Source: Clarkia xantiana subsp. parviflora
Taxonomy: Eukaryota; Streptophyta; Magnoliopsida; Myrtales; Onagraceae
Direction of reading: 5' to 3'
NCBI GenBank assembly: GCA_036873135.1
Contig: JAPTYO010000012.1
Location: forward strand, 12,098,090 to 12,162,089
DNA: 64,000 bases
The number at the start of each line of letters is the position of its first letter. The stretch's first letter is position 1. The position numbers and the translations under genes were made by a program. Positions 1 to 11,672 of the stretch are shown one piece after another. The notes under the pieces were generated by a model. That model was not told where the DNA came from. It saw only the letters and a list, made by a program, of their open reading frames with translations, and searched no databases.

Positions 1-1285
1 TCTTAAAGTGAAACACTCAATCTTTCAGCCCTGATTCTTTAAATATTTATGAAAGGAAATTTTTTTTGGTTTTTGTTGAGCTAAGGTGAATAAAGAGTAG
101 TCACAAAACACAGACAAACGGCAGAAAAACACAATGTTGCTCGCTGTTTAACTAAAAGGCCAGTTATTCGAACACCATTTACCTGAACTCTTTTAACCAT
201 TCAGGATCAATGTCTATATGATGCTCATCCATCTTCACTGACATTTCTTCATGAGACCTGAAAAGAGAAATCATGAACATGAGGGATTGCTAAATGCTAA
301 CAGTGGCTTGATAGTCAGCGAGGATGACTTGAATTGACTTTACACTGTATTTGCTTATAAATTATCAAACAGAAACTTCATACAATGTTTGTTTTTATCA
401 AGTCGAAGCATAAACACCAAGAGGCTAAAAATAAAAAGCATAAACACTAACAATAACGAAACTTACCAACCGATCAGACACATATGAACAAGCAAATCGG
501 TTTGTACCAGTCAACATCCATATACAAAAAAGGTATATAATACCGCTCCCTTAGTAAGAATGGAAGTTGAATTGGTCTTCTGTAAATTAAGAGATAAGAG
601 CATATGACCAAAATTTGGACTAATTTCAAGAGTAGTGTAAGTACATATGTAATTATTAAAATGCCAACATGAAAATTCATTTGACAAAGTCTAGGATTAA
701 GTAGAAGGGAAGAAAAGCACCAACCAATCAATTAAGAGTCCATATCCGTCCTCCAGAACTGCTGAAGAGTATTTGGTGCTGATAAACGCAGCATTTTCAG
801 TGCCCACAGTACAAAAGGACAGTGACCTGAAATAAGTTGGTTATATTGCAAATAGGAAAACAGAGACATGGATTAATTTGAAGCGAAGAGATCAAGGTAC
901 GAGTATAAATTAGTGGGCGAGGGCTTGCGGATGCAGCAGTTCAGGGCGGCAGTGCCGATTGAACACTGTCGAAGTTGTGCAGCGGCCTAGCGCTAGACGG
1001 CAGGCGGACGGCAGGGGAAGTCAAGCGGATGGCAGGGGCAGGGGAAAGAAGTCGGGCGCCGTACAGCAGGCCAACGGCGTGAGGTGCAAGGGACATAGGA
1101 TTTGATCGCGTCCAAAGTACAAGCAGTTCGTCTTTAGAATCAAAGTGAAAAGTAAAGATTTGTAGCGACCGTTTGAAGCGGCGTGTGGATGCGGGACGTC
1201 TCTGATTGAAGCGGCTGAACAGTTGCGTCGGTTCGGGGTGAGGGCAGCTCACACTTTTATAATAGGTTTAGATTAGATATATTGT
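1..1285 (-). other. Possible exons of an unrecognised gene plus uncharacterised sequence
   Basis: Two short open stretches on the minus strand have plausible splice borders. One is about 257 down to 186: AG acceptor, reading SHEEMSVKMDEHH then IDIDPEWLKEF, and a GT donor after TTCAG. The other is about 828 down to 737: pyrimidine-rich tract and CAG acceptor, reading SLSFCTVGTENAAF and onward to GYGLLIDW, with a GT nearby. I do not recognise the protein. The stretch 941-1252 is GC-rich and open on the minus strand but has no family signature; it could be a first exon or chance. The downstream part of any such gene would lie left of the window. The retroelement fragment from about 1290 may have cut into it. 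Confidence 0.25.
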
Positions 1286-2077
1286 GCAATATATTTGGAA
1301 ACTATATCTATAGTTAATATTACTTGGTGGCTAAGTTAAATTTTTAGTGGATTTTAAAACTCTACTTAGCCCACAAGTTTATTTCGGCAGAACCCAATAG
1401 GGTAAATGGGTTGGTCCAATTTGCACATCCAGGTCGGGTCGACCGACTCGGATAATCGATGGAACCCGAACCGGTCCAACCGGGTCGGGTCGACCGACCC
1501 GGGTTTTCTCAATCGGTCCGACCCATTCTGGTTGGGTCGGACCAGGTACACTAATGAGTCGAACCAAACCAAACCGGTTTGCGTGAAAAACCAAACCGAA
1601 TAACCTATTAAACCGAATCGGACCGATCAGACCGAAATTGACTAAACCTGACCGTTTTGTCGGACCGACCCGTGTCAAATGAAAATAGTTTGGTCAAATT
1701 TTAAAATCCAAATGTTTTCGAACTTTAAAATAACCTACACAGCGCGAATTGGTCTGATATTTTTACATTTTATTCAAACTTGATGTCTAGTTTCGATTGT
1801 GGGGATGGATCTCGAAAATGCATGATTATGGGACTGGATCACTTTGTGGGCTGAATTTCAATTGTTATATATGTTAATAAATACATGATTAGAATTGTGT
1901 CTTGACTATGTCAAGCTAGCTGGATATTGCATGTTGGGGGCAAAGCCCTGTTTTCAATTAGTGAGTTGCGCACTAGGATAGTCATGTTGTGATGAGTGAT
2001 CTTGATTAGGATCCATGGCTAGAAGTTCGCATGACTGACTGATAACATGAATTGCAAGTCAGCCCCAAATATTTTAA

Positions 2078-2609
2078 GGGTTAATAACTAAAAAACTGTC
2101 CAAGGTTTACCCTATGTTAAAATTAGGTGTCTGAAGTTTGAAATGTTAAAATGGATTGTGTCAAGTTTCATTTTTGTTGAAATTTGGTGTCTCAGTGTGA
2201 TTACTTTAGAGAAATCAATTCCGACGAAACCGTCTGTTAAATTCGAGCTCTCATACACACTTCATTCTCGTCATCTTGCCGGGACTGTCACCTAAAAAGT
2301 TGGTCACATCCGGGCAAGTAAATCTCGCTCTATTGTCCTTGGAAAATGGCTCCACACCACTCTTTTAGAAACTTTTTTTTAATGTTCAATTTTTAGATGA
2401 AATTTGACGATTTTGTGAAAAGTAAAGAGTGATGGATTATGAGTGGGTTGGTGGATTGATGAAAATGATTGAATGGAGATGAAAAGACGCACAGAGACAC
2501 CAAATTTCAACAAAAATGAAACTTGAGACAGTCCATTTTAACATTTCAAACTTCAGACACCTAATTTTAACATAGGGTAAACCTTGGACAGTTTTTTAGT
2601 TATTAACCC
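2078..2609. mobile_element. Long-TIR MITE, probably Mutator-like
   Basis: The two ends are long inverted repeats of roughly 130 bp. The left begins GGGTTAATAACTAAAAAACT; the right ends with the reverse complement, AGTTTTTTAGTTATTAACCC. The interior has no coding capacity. The flanks ATATTTTAA and TATTTTTAA form an imperfect 9-bp A/T-rich duplication. Long TIRs and a duplication of about 9 bp suggest a non-autonomous Mutator-like element. It interrupts the Copia-Y leader between sequence matching AAATATTTTAA and the stretch continuing to GTTTGATGTGG, so it arrived later than that copy. Confidence 0.75.
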
Positions 2610-3149
2610 TATTTTTAAATCAAATTCAGTCGACAAATATGCATGTTTGATGTGGTGTGATCACGCAAGAATGCGTATGCATGATTGTTCGAGGATGTAG
2701 CCGCATGTGATAATTTACCAGCGAAGTAGAATTATATATGCTTGCATGAGTTCCTCGGGACATTTTGACGCATGATGCGTATGCATGATAGTTTCTTGGA
2801 TGTGGTTGCGTATGATAATTTGTTTGTGTAGTAGAATTATGTATGCTTGCGTGAGAAATCCTTGGAACAATTTTAAGAAAGGCATTGGGAAAGTCAAGAT
2901 CGGGCGTATGTTTTAAAAACTCCCCGTTCCGGTGAAAGCGATTAAAACGTTTTTAAAGAGACTGGTCTATTAGAAAGGAAACGTCGGCAGTGTGAACTCT
3001 TTCACGACCCCCTTCCATTGGTTTACTTGTGGTCGAGTTGGCTAGATGGTTGAGGAATCATTGTTGTTCACCTTCTGTCTCATGGTTATCAATGTGTTAG
3101 TTTCTGTGGCTGGTCGAAAGTGATTCTACACTGCACGAAATCTAGATGG

Positions 3150-3735
3150 TTGTAATTATGATGAATGGAAGGAATATGTTATCGATCTCCTTTGTGTTGC
3201 AAATGTTGAGGATCTTATTGATCCGACAGAAAAGAGGTTGATCACATATGAATATGGTAGTCCGTACTTCAGGAACAATAAAAGGTCACGAAGAGATCTA
3301 ACTGCATGCGAGTTGATTTATTCAACCCTGACAGACGAAGCAAATGAAGGGTTCCTGAACGTCAGTGTTTTACATCTTTGGTGTGCCTTACGCCTTCGCT
3401 ACGGCGGAGGAAAGACTGCTAAAGCAAGAGACCTCATGATTGAATATGATGATATTCTTTGAACAGATGACGGTGTCAGAATCGATCATGATCCCGATGA
3501 TGCATAGACGCATGACAAAGGATTCAAAGGATAATGAGGATGTTCCCTCTGTCATGGTTTACCGACGACGATGGACTCACACGTCTGATTAAATCAATCA
3601 AGACTTTTGTGGATCTATTCGATGCGGACCATGGCGAAGAGAGTCATTCCAATGAATCCTATGAGTCGAATGCAAATTTCGCTCAAATGCGTGTGTTTTT
3701 GAAAGACTCGAGCAACAAGAGGTCTAAACAATGAT
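3150..3735 (+). pseudogene. Copia gag remnant (Copia-Y1)
   Basis: An open frame around 3150-3460 reads LDGCNYDEWKEYVIDLL near its start and LHLWCALRLRYGGGKTAKAR near its end. This is the usual spacing of plant Copia gag domains (UBN2/DUF4219 type), with the NYxxW opening and an RYGG-type segment. It stops at TGA near 3462. A second open segment, 3534-3734, may continue the protein in another frame. No zinc knuckle is visible. The gag is much shorter than a normal 250-300 residue Copia gag and is a relic. It differs clearly from the gag of Copia-Y2 at 20523-19900, although the flanking leader is shared. Confidence 0.55.
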
Positions 3736-4639
3736 CCTGTGGGACAAACACTGTTGATGAAAGCGCGTCCAGGTACGCCTCATTTTCCATATAAAGCCGT
3801 AAAATGTTTTATAGTACATAGATCATCTTATGTGATTCACTTGTTAATTTTTTTTTTTCAGGTGGGTGCTCAGCATGGCTAGGACTACTCGTCTATCAAT
3901 TTCTCATTACTGCTTCATTATGATGTGGAACCTTGTTATTGTCGTTGTTACATATTCCCTTGTTCGTTTGAATTATTAAGTTTTGGTCATTTAAATTTCG
4001 GAAATATTAAAAAAGTAATTTTTATTGAGATTGAATGTAATTCGATTCGAAGTACAATTTACTTATCAATTAATCGACCCGGATGATGGGAACAATCCGA
4101 ACTAAGTCCGACTATACAGATTAAGAACCAAAATTTCGGCCATGAAGAATGGTCGAACAAACGAAACGATTAACGTGCTCCATCATAATTCATAAACTCA
4201 TCGATTGTGTAGTTAGAACGAGAACAATTAATCTTCCTTATTTGTTAGTTCTCCGTAAAATAATGAAATTGTAACGACGAACTTTTGTGAAACCAATTAA
4301 GTTAAATTTTGGAAACGAAACGATTACACCATGGGTAGCAACCACGTATTGCGCGCGTAGCGCATGTGTCCCACGATAGACCGGACTCATCGATTCGAAG
4401 TACAAATTTAATGAGAAGTGTTTAATTTGAAGCTCGAAATAAACTTTCATTTGCAAATATCCATTTTGGATTTACTCATATAATTTCTCGTTGAGAATAA
4501 ATACGAGCAAAAGGTTAGAACCTTACGATCAGAGGTGGTCAAAACCTCTGGAATGAGTATGCAATGAAAGTGGTATTGTCTGTTAAACGACGATCCCTAA
4601 AACACCATTACAGATACAATAAGGCGGAGCATCTTAATC

Positions 4640-5560
4640 ATACACTTCTAGGACATGGTTAGAACCATGATTTCGCAAGCTCAACTTCCGATCTTTTTTT
4701 TGGGGTGATGCGTTCTTGACAGCCACTCATGTAGTAAACCTTGTTCCTTCTAACTCGGTGGACGCGACACCATATGAGTTGTGGACTTGTAAATAGGTGG
4801 ATCTTACCAGGTTGCGACTTTGCCGGTGCGCAACATACACGCATCAAACCGACAGTGAATTCAGCAAGTTGGGACCTAGGGGTCTGAAAAGTATCTTTAA
4901 AAGGTACTCTGAAACCTCTGAGGGATACGTGTTTGTGGCGGCTTAGGAGAATGGTGGCGTGGTCGAACATTAGTCTAGAGACGTTACATTTCTTGAGGGA
5001 CGAATTTCCAAAGCTTGGTAACATCAAAACGAATGAAGTATTAATAGAACTTTAACATGATGATGATAGTCAGGTCCCACTTACTTCGAGTAGCAGATTT
5101 GAGGCAGTAACACCTATTGTGAGCGACATGGTAAATGAGAATGTTTATGGAGACATTTTCATAATAAATCCAGTGGGAGGAGTCAATCCAACCACGCAGA
5201 TCATAGTTGTTGCGAGTACGAATCAAATGGAACCTGATCATCATGTTGCTGAACCGTTGGATGAGAATCCTATAATTCCTCAACTACCTACTGGTAACAG
5301 TGGGAGCGGGGCAACCAACTTGGTTCCTAGTCCAAGTGACCGTGGAATTCATCTCGGAGGAAGAATCCCGGAACCCAGAGGTCGTCCAAGAAAAGTTGTA
5401 GTAACGCCTTGATTCCCAGTGGGAGTGTTGTTCCTAGTGGGAGCATTGATCCTAGTGGGAGGGTAGTTCTAGATGAGAATAACGAGTCTAGACATAGTCA
5501 AAGGCAAATAACTTCTCCTAAGAAGTATCCCATCGAGAAGGGTGAATTGTTCACTATTTT
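4640..5560 (+). pseudogene. Copia integrase C-terminus and integrase-RT linker (Copia-Y1)
   Basis: Reading around 4690-5030 on the plus strand gives WGDAFLTATHVVNLVPSNS followed by VDATPYELWT, the conserved end of the Copia integrase core. After it come KLGPRGLKSIFKRYSE and EGYVFVA with interrupting stops. From 5119 an open segment of 97 codons begins SDMVNENVYGDIFIINPVGG and contains SDRGIHLGGRIPEPRGR; this is the variable linker before RT. The same linker recurs at 44430-44900 and, on the minus strand, at 52508-52100. The copy ends about 5560, before any RT motif. Confidence 0.75.
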
Positions 5561-5779
5561 ATGATTACAGGTTATGCACAAGATGACCCATATGAATAGC
5601 AACCCGAATGGAAACAAAGACATTTCTAATCGGGAAATATAGAATTTTCAAAATCGGAGTAAAGGTATCCCCTTACCAATTACATGCAACAATTCAATTA
5701 TTTTTCGATATAGCCATATATTTTAAGTATTTGTCTCGACTATGATTAAAAGATAGGAAACGAGAAGGTAAAAGATTGG

Positions 5780-7110
5780 ACCTTCAAATTTCCGAGTTGA
5801 ACCGAGCTAAACCAGCGCAATTAGAACCGGTTCAGCCGAACTGGGTTGACCGCCGGAATTGACCGCACCGTCCAAGTCTGACCCCGCTGCCCAGGATTAG
5901 CCAGCCACTGACCAGAGCCGCCTCCGCAGACGGAGACGTCGCCCTTGCCTCCTTCCGATGCAGACGTCGGAGTCGCCTCTGCTACATTCGCCGCCACTGG
6001 AAACCTCCGAAGCTGCCGCTGGAGCTACCTCCGCCAAGACCCGCCGCCGCTGCGAGATCCCCTCGCCGCTGCTGGCCCCTCACGCCGCTGCCTTCGATTG
6101 GCCTGCCTAAATCGAACGGAATCAAAGTTCGATTGATCGGACCGAGATCAAACCGACGATTAAACCAAGTTCCTAAAACCGAGCTATGGTGATTTTTTGG
6201 TGCCCGAATAAGGTAAAAAAAAAAAAAAAAGATTTTTAAATGTTGGTAAATATTGGATCTTTGGTGGCTATGACAAGTGGTGACATACACCCCTTTTAAA
6301 GAAGATGAAAATAGGGTTTTTGAAATGGTGATTATTTACATTGATGTCATCAACTATCACATGCTTAGGCATATGGTGTTAGTAATTTTCATATGCTAAG
6401 GCATACACCCTGATTGACATGTATGAATCCATATACATCATTACTAGTGTTGTCAAACACTTAGTAATTTTTTCATTGATTGACATGTATGCATCCATAT
6501 GCACCAATACTAGTTTTGTCAAACACTAAGTAATTTTTACATATATGCATCAATGTACATCAATGCTAGTGTTGTCAAACACTTAGAAATTTTTTCATTG
6601 TTTTACATGAATGCATCCGTATAAGTCAACGCTATCGTTGACCAACGCTTAGAATTTTGTTCATGATCATTACATGCGTACACTCACTCGCACCATATGA
6701 CACAATTTTGGCATACTCATACATGCAGATATCATGACACACAAGAATTTATTCATATATGCTCTATTACATACATACGTACCCATGTTGACATGCTCGC
6801 ATTCACTAGCAATATTACTTAGGATTCATTACAAGCACGTATGATCCATATCAATGCTTACATCCATGAAACCATATGTTTACACACTTATGACTCACCC
6901 CATACTTGTGTATATTTTTGCATCTAGGATTATAATAATAACATAGGTCGAACACCCTCCTAGCACAGAAGGAACGACCGTCGGGAAACGCGCGCTGACA
7001 TCGACAAACTCATTAAAGAGGTAAAATATAACTGAGGTACAGTCGGGTGTGCATCCATCTAAAAAATAGAGTCAAGTAAAGGTAAAACCAATGCTTGACT
7101 CGGGGGTAAA
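5780..7110 (+). repeat. 3' internal region of a Tat-type gypsy element (Tat-S1) with tandem repeats
   Basis: This precedes an LTR that starts at 7111 and resembles 47542-48660. It opens with a GC-rich tract (5860-6120) and then becomes AT-rich. From about 6370 to 6660, units of about 56-66 bp recur; each carries a version of GTTGTCAAACACTTAGTAAT and of ATGCATCCATATGCA. The repeated phrase starts near 6452, 6518, 6574 and 6637. Tat-lineage gypsy elements commonly have tandem repeats between pol and the 3' LTR, which fits. Just before the LTR a purine-rich stretch (about 7098-7110, CTCGGGGGTAAA) could be the polypurine tract. No open coding region is convincing here. Confidence 0.6.
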
Positions 7111-7690
7111 TGATGGATATACACCCAATTGAACCTCACAAAGACTCGACTTAGTCGCACCGTCGACCCCGAACATGGTAAGTGGCCGAGACCGAATAAT
7201 ACGCGTTAGTCCTCCCGAGAACCTCCGTCCGGACTAGTCCGGTGTCAAACACTGGACTAGTCCGACACCGGACTAGTCCGGTCATAGAGATCGGACTAGT
7301 CTGGTGTCAACAAACAGGACTGGGCCGGTCGTTACGGGGCCGACGTGTCCTGCGCTCGGCCCCCGACGTCCGGGTGATTGACACCCGGGCTACGCGCACG
7401 CATCACCGTCCCGTATATTACATGGACTCCACTCAATAATGTGGGCCCCTCCGATGCCAAGATCACAATCCTTATAAATAGGGCCTCATATTCTTCATTT
7501 ACAATTTAATTTCATTTGAATTCTCTGCCTCTCTCTAGAATTTTATCACTCTAAAACTGAACTTTAATTTTAGAATCGGAGAGGGTTCGTCAGACACCTC
7601 CTCCTGCCTTACCCCTTATGCAGGTAAGCGAGAGAAGGAAAGCAAGAAGAAAGGAACGAACAAGGAAATCAATCTCAACTCTTAAGGAGG
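7111..7690 (+). repeat. LTR of Tat-S1 gypsy element
   Basis: It begins TGATGGATATACACCCAATT and matches the LTR at 39713-40382 along most of its length. Shared landmarks are repeated GGACTAGTCCGG motifs, a TATA box (TATAAATA at 7472-7479) followed by GGGCCTCATATTCTTCATTT, and GAGAGGGTTCGTC. The right end is not clean: the CCATCA end and PBS of the other copy are not seen, so the LTR has decayed or been cut near 7690. Its promoter points towards the 3' end of MLO-1, which ends only about 215 bp away on the opposite strand. Confidence 0.75.
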
Positions 7691-7905
7691 TTCGTTAAAA
7701 AACTACATCATAATACATAATATTACATAGTTGTGTCTCTATACTTAAGGAGGCTGTAAATTGAAGATTTTATTGCGAACTTTCAATATAATAGTTATGA
7801 ATACATACCACCAATGTACAATACCAATCTATCATCATGCACATATTACCCAACCAATCATCAATACAAAGAAACCCAAAATAACCCACCAAGAAAAAAT
7901 TATCT
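7691..7905. other. MLO-1 3' flank, possible poly(A) signal at 7768-7773
   Basis: TTTATT on the plus strand (7768-7773) is AATAAA in the MLO-1 direction, about 133 bp past the stop codon. That is a sensible distance for a 3' UTR. Nothing else is evident in this short gap between the gypsy LTR and the gene. Confidence 0.4.
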
Positions 7906-10900
7906 TCATGACGAGTTTCTTCTTCCTGCATGATGGATGCGGTCCATTTCTACATTCTCCTCGTCAGAGTGGTCAACCCTCACAATAAGGCTAGCCATCG
8001 AGGTCAATGTCGGGGACAACATGTCGGCTTCATTGTCCGATGTCTCGTGATCCTCGTAAGCGTATGCTTGGGTTGAATGACCCGTTGTTTTGAAGCGGTG
8101 AAGAGTGTGGCTTGAACTACCAGAGCGAACGGTTGAAGAGGCCGGTGTCGTACTTACCCCGAGGGTTTGGGCTGGGGACTTGCCTCCCTTCCCGAGTTGC
8201 TTCCTCACACCCATGTGCCACTTTTTGAGCGCCTTTGATGTTTGTTCATCGAAGATTGATCTCTTCATGCACGAACCCATCTGCAGCATTTCACAACAAC
8301 CCAAATATTTGCACCTTAATTAACACAGAACTTACTATGTATGTGATAATGTAGAGTTAATTAGCAACTTAGTAGCTGAATTTTGAAGGTTTGGACAATT
8401 TTCTGCTAACCCTTTATATAAATTTGCAATATGCTAGCTATCTCTGTCAAATTTACTGTGATGATGATGGGAATTTGCACATTGTTTATTGTCTTACTTT
8501 GTTCTTTGGAAATCGCTAGCTGAAGCTTTGAGAAATTTGATAGATGAACTTTTAAATTTTTTGCAATTTTCTATCTGAGTTTCGATTAAACTTTCAATTT
8601 GCTAGCTAAACTCTGATGTCTTTGTAACTATTTAACTGCAAATTGTCTAAAGTTCTCAAAGTTCAGCTAGCAAGTAGGTAATTAACCCAATAATGTAACC
8701 AATCCTTTTTAGGGTGTGATTTTGATAGTCAAAACCGAGCTTTTAAATAAATTTGATCTCCAAGAAACAACTTAACTTTTGATCGGATCAAATGCTACAA
8801 CATACCTGGGTTATGAGTGCATATAATGGGAGAGTAATGTAGCTGCAGAGACATAAAACTCCAACACTGCAAAATTCGAGTTGAAGAAAAAACATCATCA
8901 GATCTTAAAGAGCAGAAGAATATCTTCCATTGTAGAAAAATACGGTTGATTGAATGGCTTACCCTAAACCAACTTTAATGATCGCAAGCTTAAAATTGTT
9001 GTGGAAGCAAGATTTCAACCCGAACGAGTACTGAATGAATGCAGAAGAAGAACATACTCATTTCTACTGGGATAAAAAATTGATTTGGAGAGGTTTGCAA
9101 GTGAAGAAATTCTACTTACCCATATCCAGAGGAAATATGTTATCTGGAATGCATTCTGCAAAACACATATATACAACCCGATATTAAAAAAAAGGTTCAA
9201 TATTTAAGAAAATGAACATCTATAGTATGTATGTATATAATTACATGAGGAGGAAGTTTGATTGATACCTGAAACAGAGCAAAATGGATGAGATGGAGAA
9301 CTAACTGTGGCCGACCAAACCAAAAGTATTTGTCGGAGCCTTGCACCAAAGGAATCCCCTGCACTACTGCGTGCCTATCTGTGATTTCCATAGCCATCTT
9401 CGTTAATATGGCCTGAAGCTCTGTTCCTACAGCTAGTATTATCTGCATCATCATCATTCCTATTACTGTTATCCAAATGGATGGGTAAGCACTAAGCAAC
9501 CAAGAAAAAACCCGAACCAGGACGAGTTCTTACAATTACAGGAATTGTCGATGCCCAGAAAAGCGCTTGCCACCCTGAAATGTGGATCCAGTGATCTCTT
9601 ATTATATTTTATGTATAATGTAATTTCGAAGAACAGCTTAATCTAAAATCAGTTGAAGGACATACCATTTACATTGAGAAGCAAGAAGACCACAAATGAT
9701 GCCCACAGGACAGGACTGTCATGAACGGAAATGAAATTGTCAATCTAAATAATTGTCAGCAAATTTAATCTTAAGAAAGATCATGAAATGATTGTTACCT
9801 CACTCCTACGACAAGCTTGAAGTCATCTTCTAAAGATCTTTTGATATATTTCTGGAAATTAAATTTAGTTCCGGGATTCAAATGGACCTGCAAAAGTTCA
9901 GTCATTTGTTCACATAGATTATTATACTTGTTTTTACAAACTTACCATAGTTGATGAAAAATGACAAGGTAAATGTTTTCAAATGACTCACAGTGATGAA
10001 ACCATTGCGCAAAGTCAAGTAATCGGACTTATTAACGGATTTGAAGAACTGTCTAAAGAAACATCCCTGCAGTAGCGTATATACAGTACAAATTGATCAA
10101 ATAATCGAAACAATAACTCATTTCACACAGAAATGAAATTAATTTACCATGGGTTATACAAAACTTACGATGTAAAAGAAGAACGGAATCCTAGTCCAGA
10201 AACTAGTGTGTGACCTAACGAACGAAGTTTCATGCGTGAGTCTAAACCTTGAAGGATCTGCATCATAAAAATATTATCATTACCAACCAAAACTAATTGA
10301 TGTATTTTTTTCACAAGAAATGTCATGCATACCGTTGGAGAATTCATAATCGTGAGAGGACGTTTCTTGTTCCCATTTCTTCCAACCTCGTATCTGTTCC
10401 ATGATTTTCGGGGTTTTAGAAGCCGATAAAAGTTGTCTTATTACCTCATGAAAGAATAAAGAGATAGAATTACTATAGTGTACCTTGATTCTGCCGAGCC
10501 ACATGGTCATGAAGCTATAGATTACATGAAAAGTTGCTAAGAAGAAGAGCAGGATATGTAACTGATGCAACCCACTGACAGAAATCACCGGCGCCTTTCC
10601 CTGTCATTCACATATCAAACACAATATCCAATTATAAATTCAGTAGATACTATCCAGCAAAAGAAACATCAAATGACTTCTTCAGTCATATACCTCCTTG
10701 CAATTGCCAGCATAACTTCCAGCAGCTAAAGATCTCCTCTCTTGTTCCCATAAAAGCCGCCGTCTCCTATCTGAAGATTCTTCCTTTAAGGGGCATGGCA
10801 ACATTGTGTCAGCTACGCTTTTCGGTATGCAGATTCGCGCAATGTAACTCTGACCAAAAGTTAGGAGCAGCGAAATGAATCCCAAGATCATGAGCTCTGC

Positions 10901-11672
10901 AAAAACACAGCAATGGAGATATGTTAATAATCAATTAAGTATCAACTGAGTGTAGTAATTTTAATAGCTTAGTTTTTTCCATGGGCAATGAAGGAACTTA
11001 CCAGCTTTAACCTTCTCCAGCGCTTCAAATAGAGCTTTCTTGTGCTTTTCAGTAAGCCACTGCCCAGAAATTCAAGGAAATGAACAATTTCATTTTTTTT
11101 AGAATGTAAAAATTCTCATTTTAATCAGATTCTGCTTTACATATCCTGAAGTTCAGAATCAGACAAGCTTTACCAAAAGATACTAAGATTAATCGCCTCT
11201 ACCTTATCGTTTGCAATTGAAATCTGAAAGTCTTCTACTGTAATAAGTCCACCCCTTACTCTCACTTAATACCCTAAACCCTCAACTTCCCCTTCAATAT
11301 CTAACTTTAAAAAAAAAAAAGATTTATACAAATGGATTTAAAATTCAGTTTTTTTGCTATCTGGGTTATGTTTCTACTCCAAGAATTTTCATGTTTTTTT
11401 TTCTTCTTGAAGGAAAACCCCAGACTTTTGGCAAAAAAAGAAAACCCCAGACACAATCAATTAATGTTCAAGAAACAGTCCTGTACCAAAATATTCAAGA
11501 AACGGCAGAAAGAAGATAATTTGAGTTACGAACGAACCTTGCCAAGTTTATGGAGGCCCTTCTCCAAGGCAATGGAGAGAAGGATGAAGATAGCACAGAC
11601 GCCAGCGACAGCCCATGTCGCGGTCTGGTCAAGCTCTCTCGTCTGCGTCCCGCTACTCGTAGCTACTGCCAT
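7906..11672 (-). CDS. MLO-like protein, probable clade III (MLO-1)
   Basis: Seven-transmembrane plasma-membrane protein of the plant MLO family; members bind calmodulin and several have been reported as calcium-permeable channels. Exons on the minus strand: 11672-11538, 11059-11002, 10896-10694, 10600-10484, 10393-10333, 10257-10169, 10066-9992, 9887-9799, 9715-9666, 9574-9534, 9442-9269, 9155-9120, 9030-8963, 8866-8806, 8280-7906. All introns are GT-AG and the exons sum to 1632 nt (543 aa plus stop). Visible features: [15 protein letters not shown] (TM1, from about residue 19), [16 protein letters not shown] (TM2, 65-80), [18 protein letters not shown] (TM3), [37 protein letters not shown] (TM7), and a calmodulin-binding helix from residue 420 (ALKKWH, Trp440). 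Segments [17 protein letters not shown] and GVSPVLW recall Arabidopsis MLO8/MLO10-type proteins from memory, hence clade III. No C-terminal D/E-F-S/T-F motif is present. It appears intact. Confidence 0.95.

Larger units (their letters stand above)
1290..5560 (+). mobile_element. Copia-Y copy Y1: internal fragment without LTRs
   Basis: This stretch aligns by eye with the internal region of the other Copia-Y copies at 42612-44900 (same strand) and at 57846-52100 and 22563-20523 (opposite strand). In order it holds the CGGTT/GACCGA-rich leader (1400-1680), landmark phrases such as GTGAACTCTTTCA followed by CCCCCTTCC near 2992, a gag remnant, an integrase C-terminus and the integrase-RT linker. 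It stops near 5560 just before RT. No LTR is visible at either end, so this is a truncated copy. It keeps gag and integrase segments that copy Y3 has lost. A MITE interrupts it at 2078-2609. Confidence 0.8.

Noticed and set aside
1379..1678. Overlapping open frames on both strands with GSTDPG-like repeats
   Set aside because: They come from the repeated GGTCGGGTCGACC sequence of the Copia-Y leader, which is open in several frames by composition.
6370..6660. Regularly spaced repeats as a CRISPR-like array
   Set aside because: Units are imperfect, spacing varies from 56 to 66 bp, and the context is a plant gypsy element. It is an ordinary tandem repeat.
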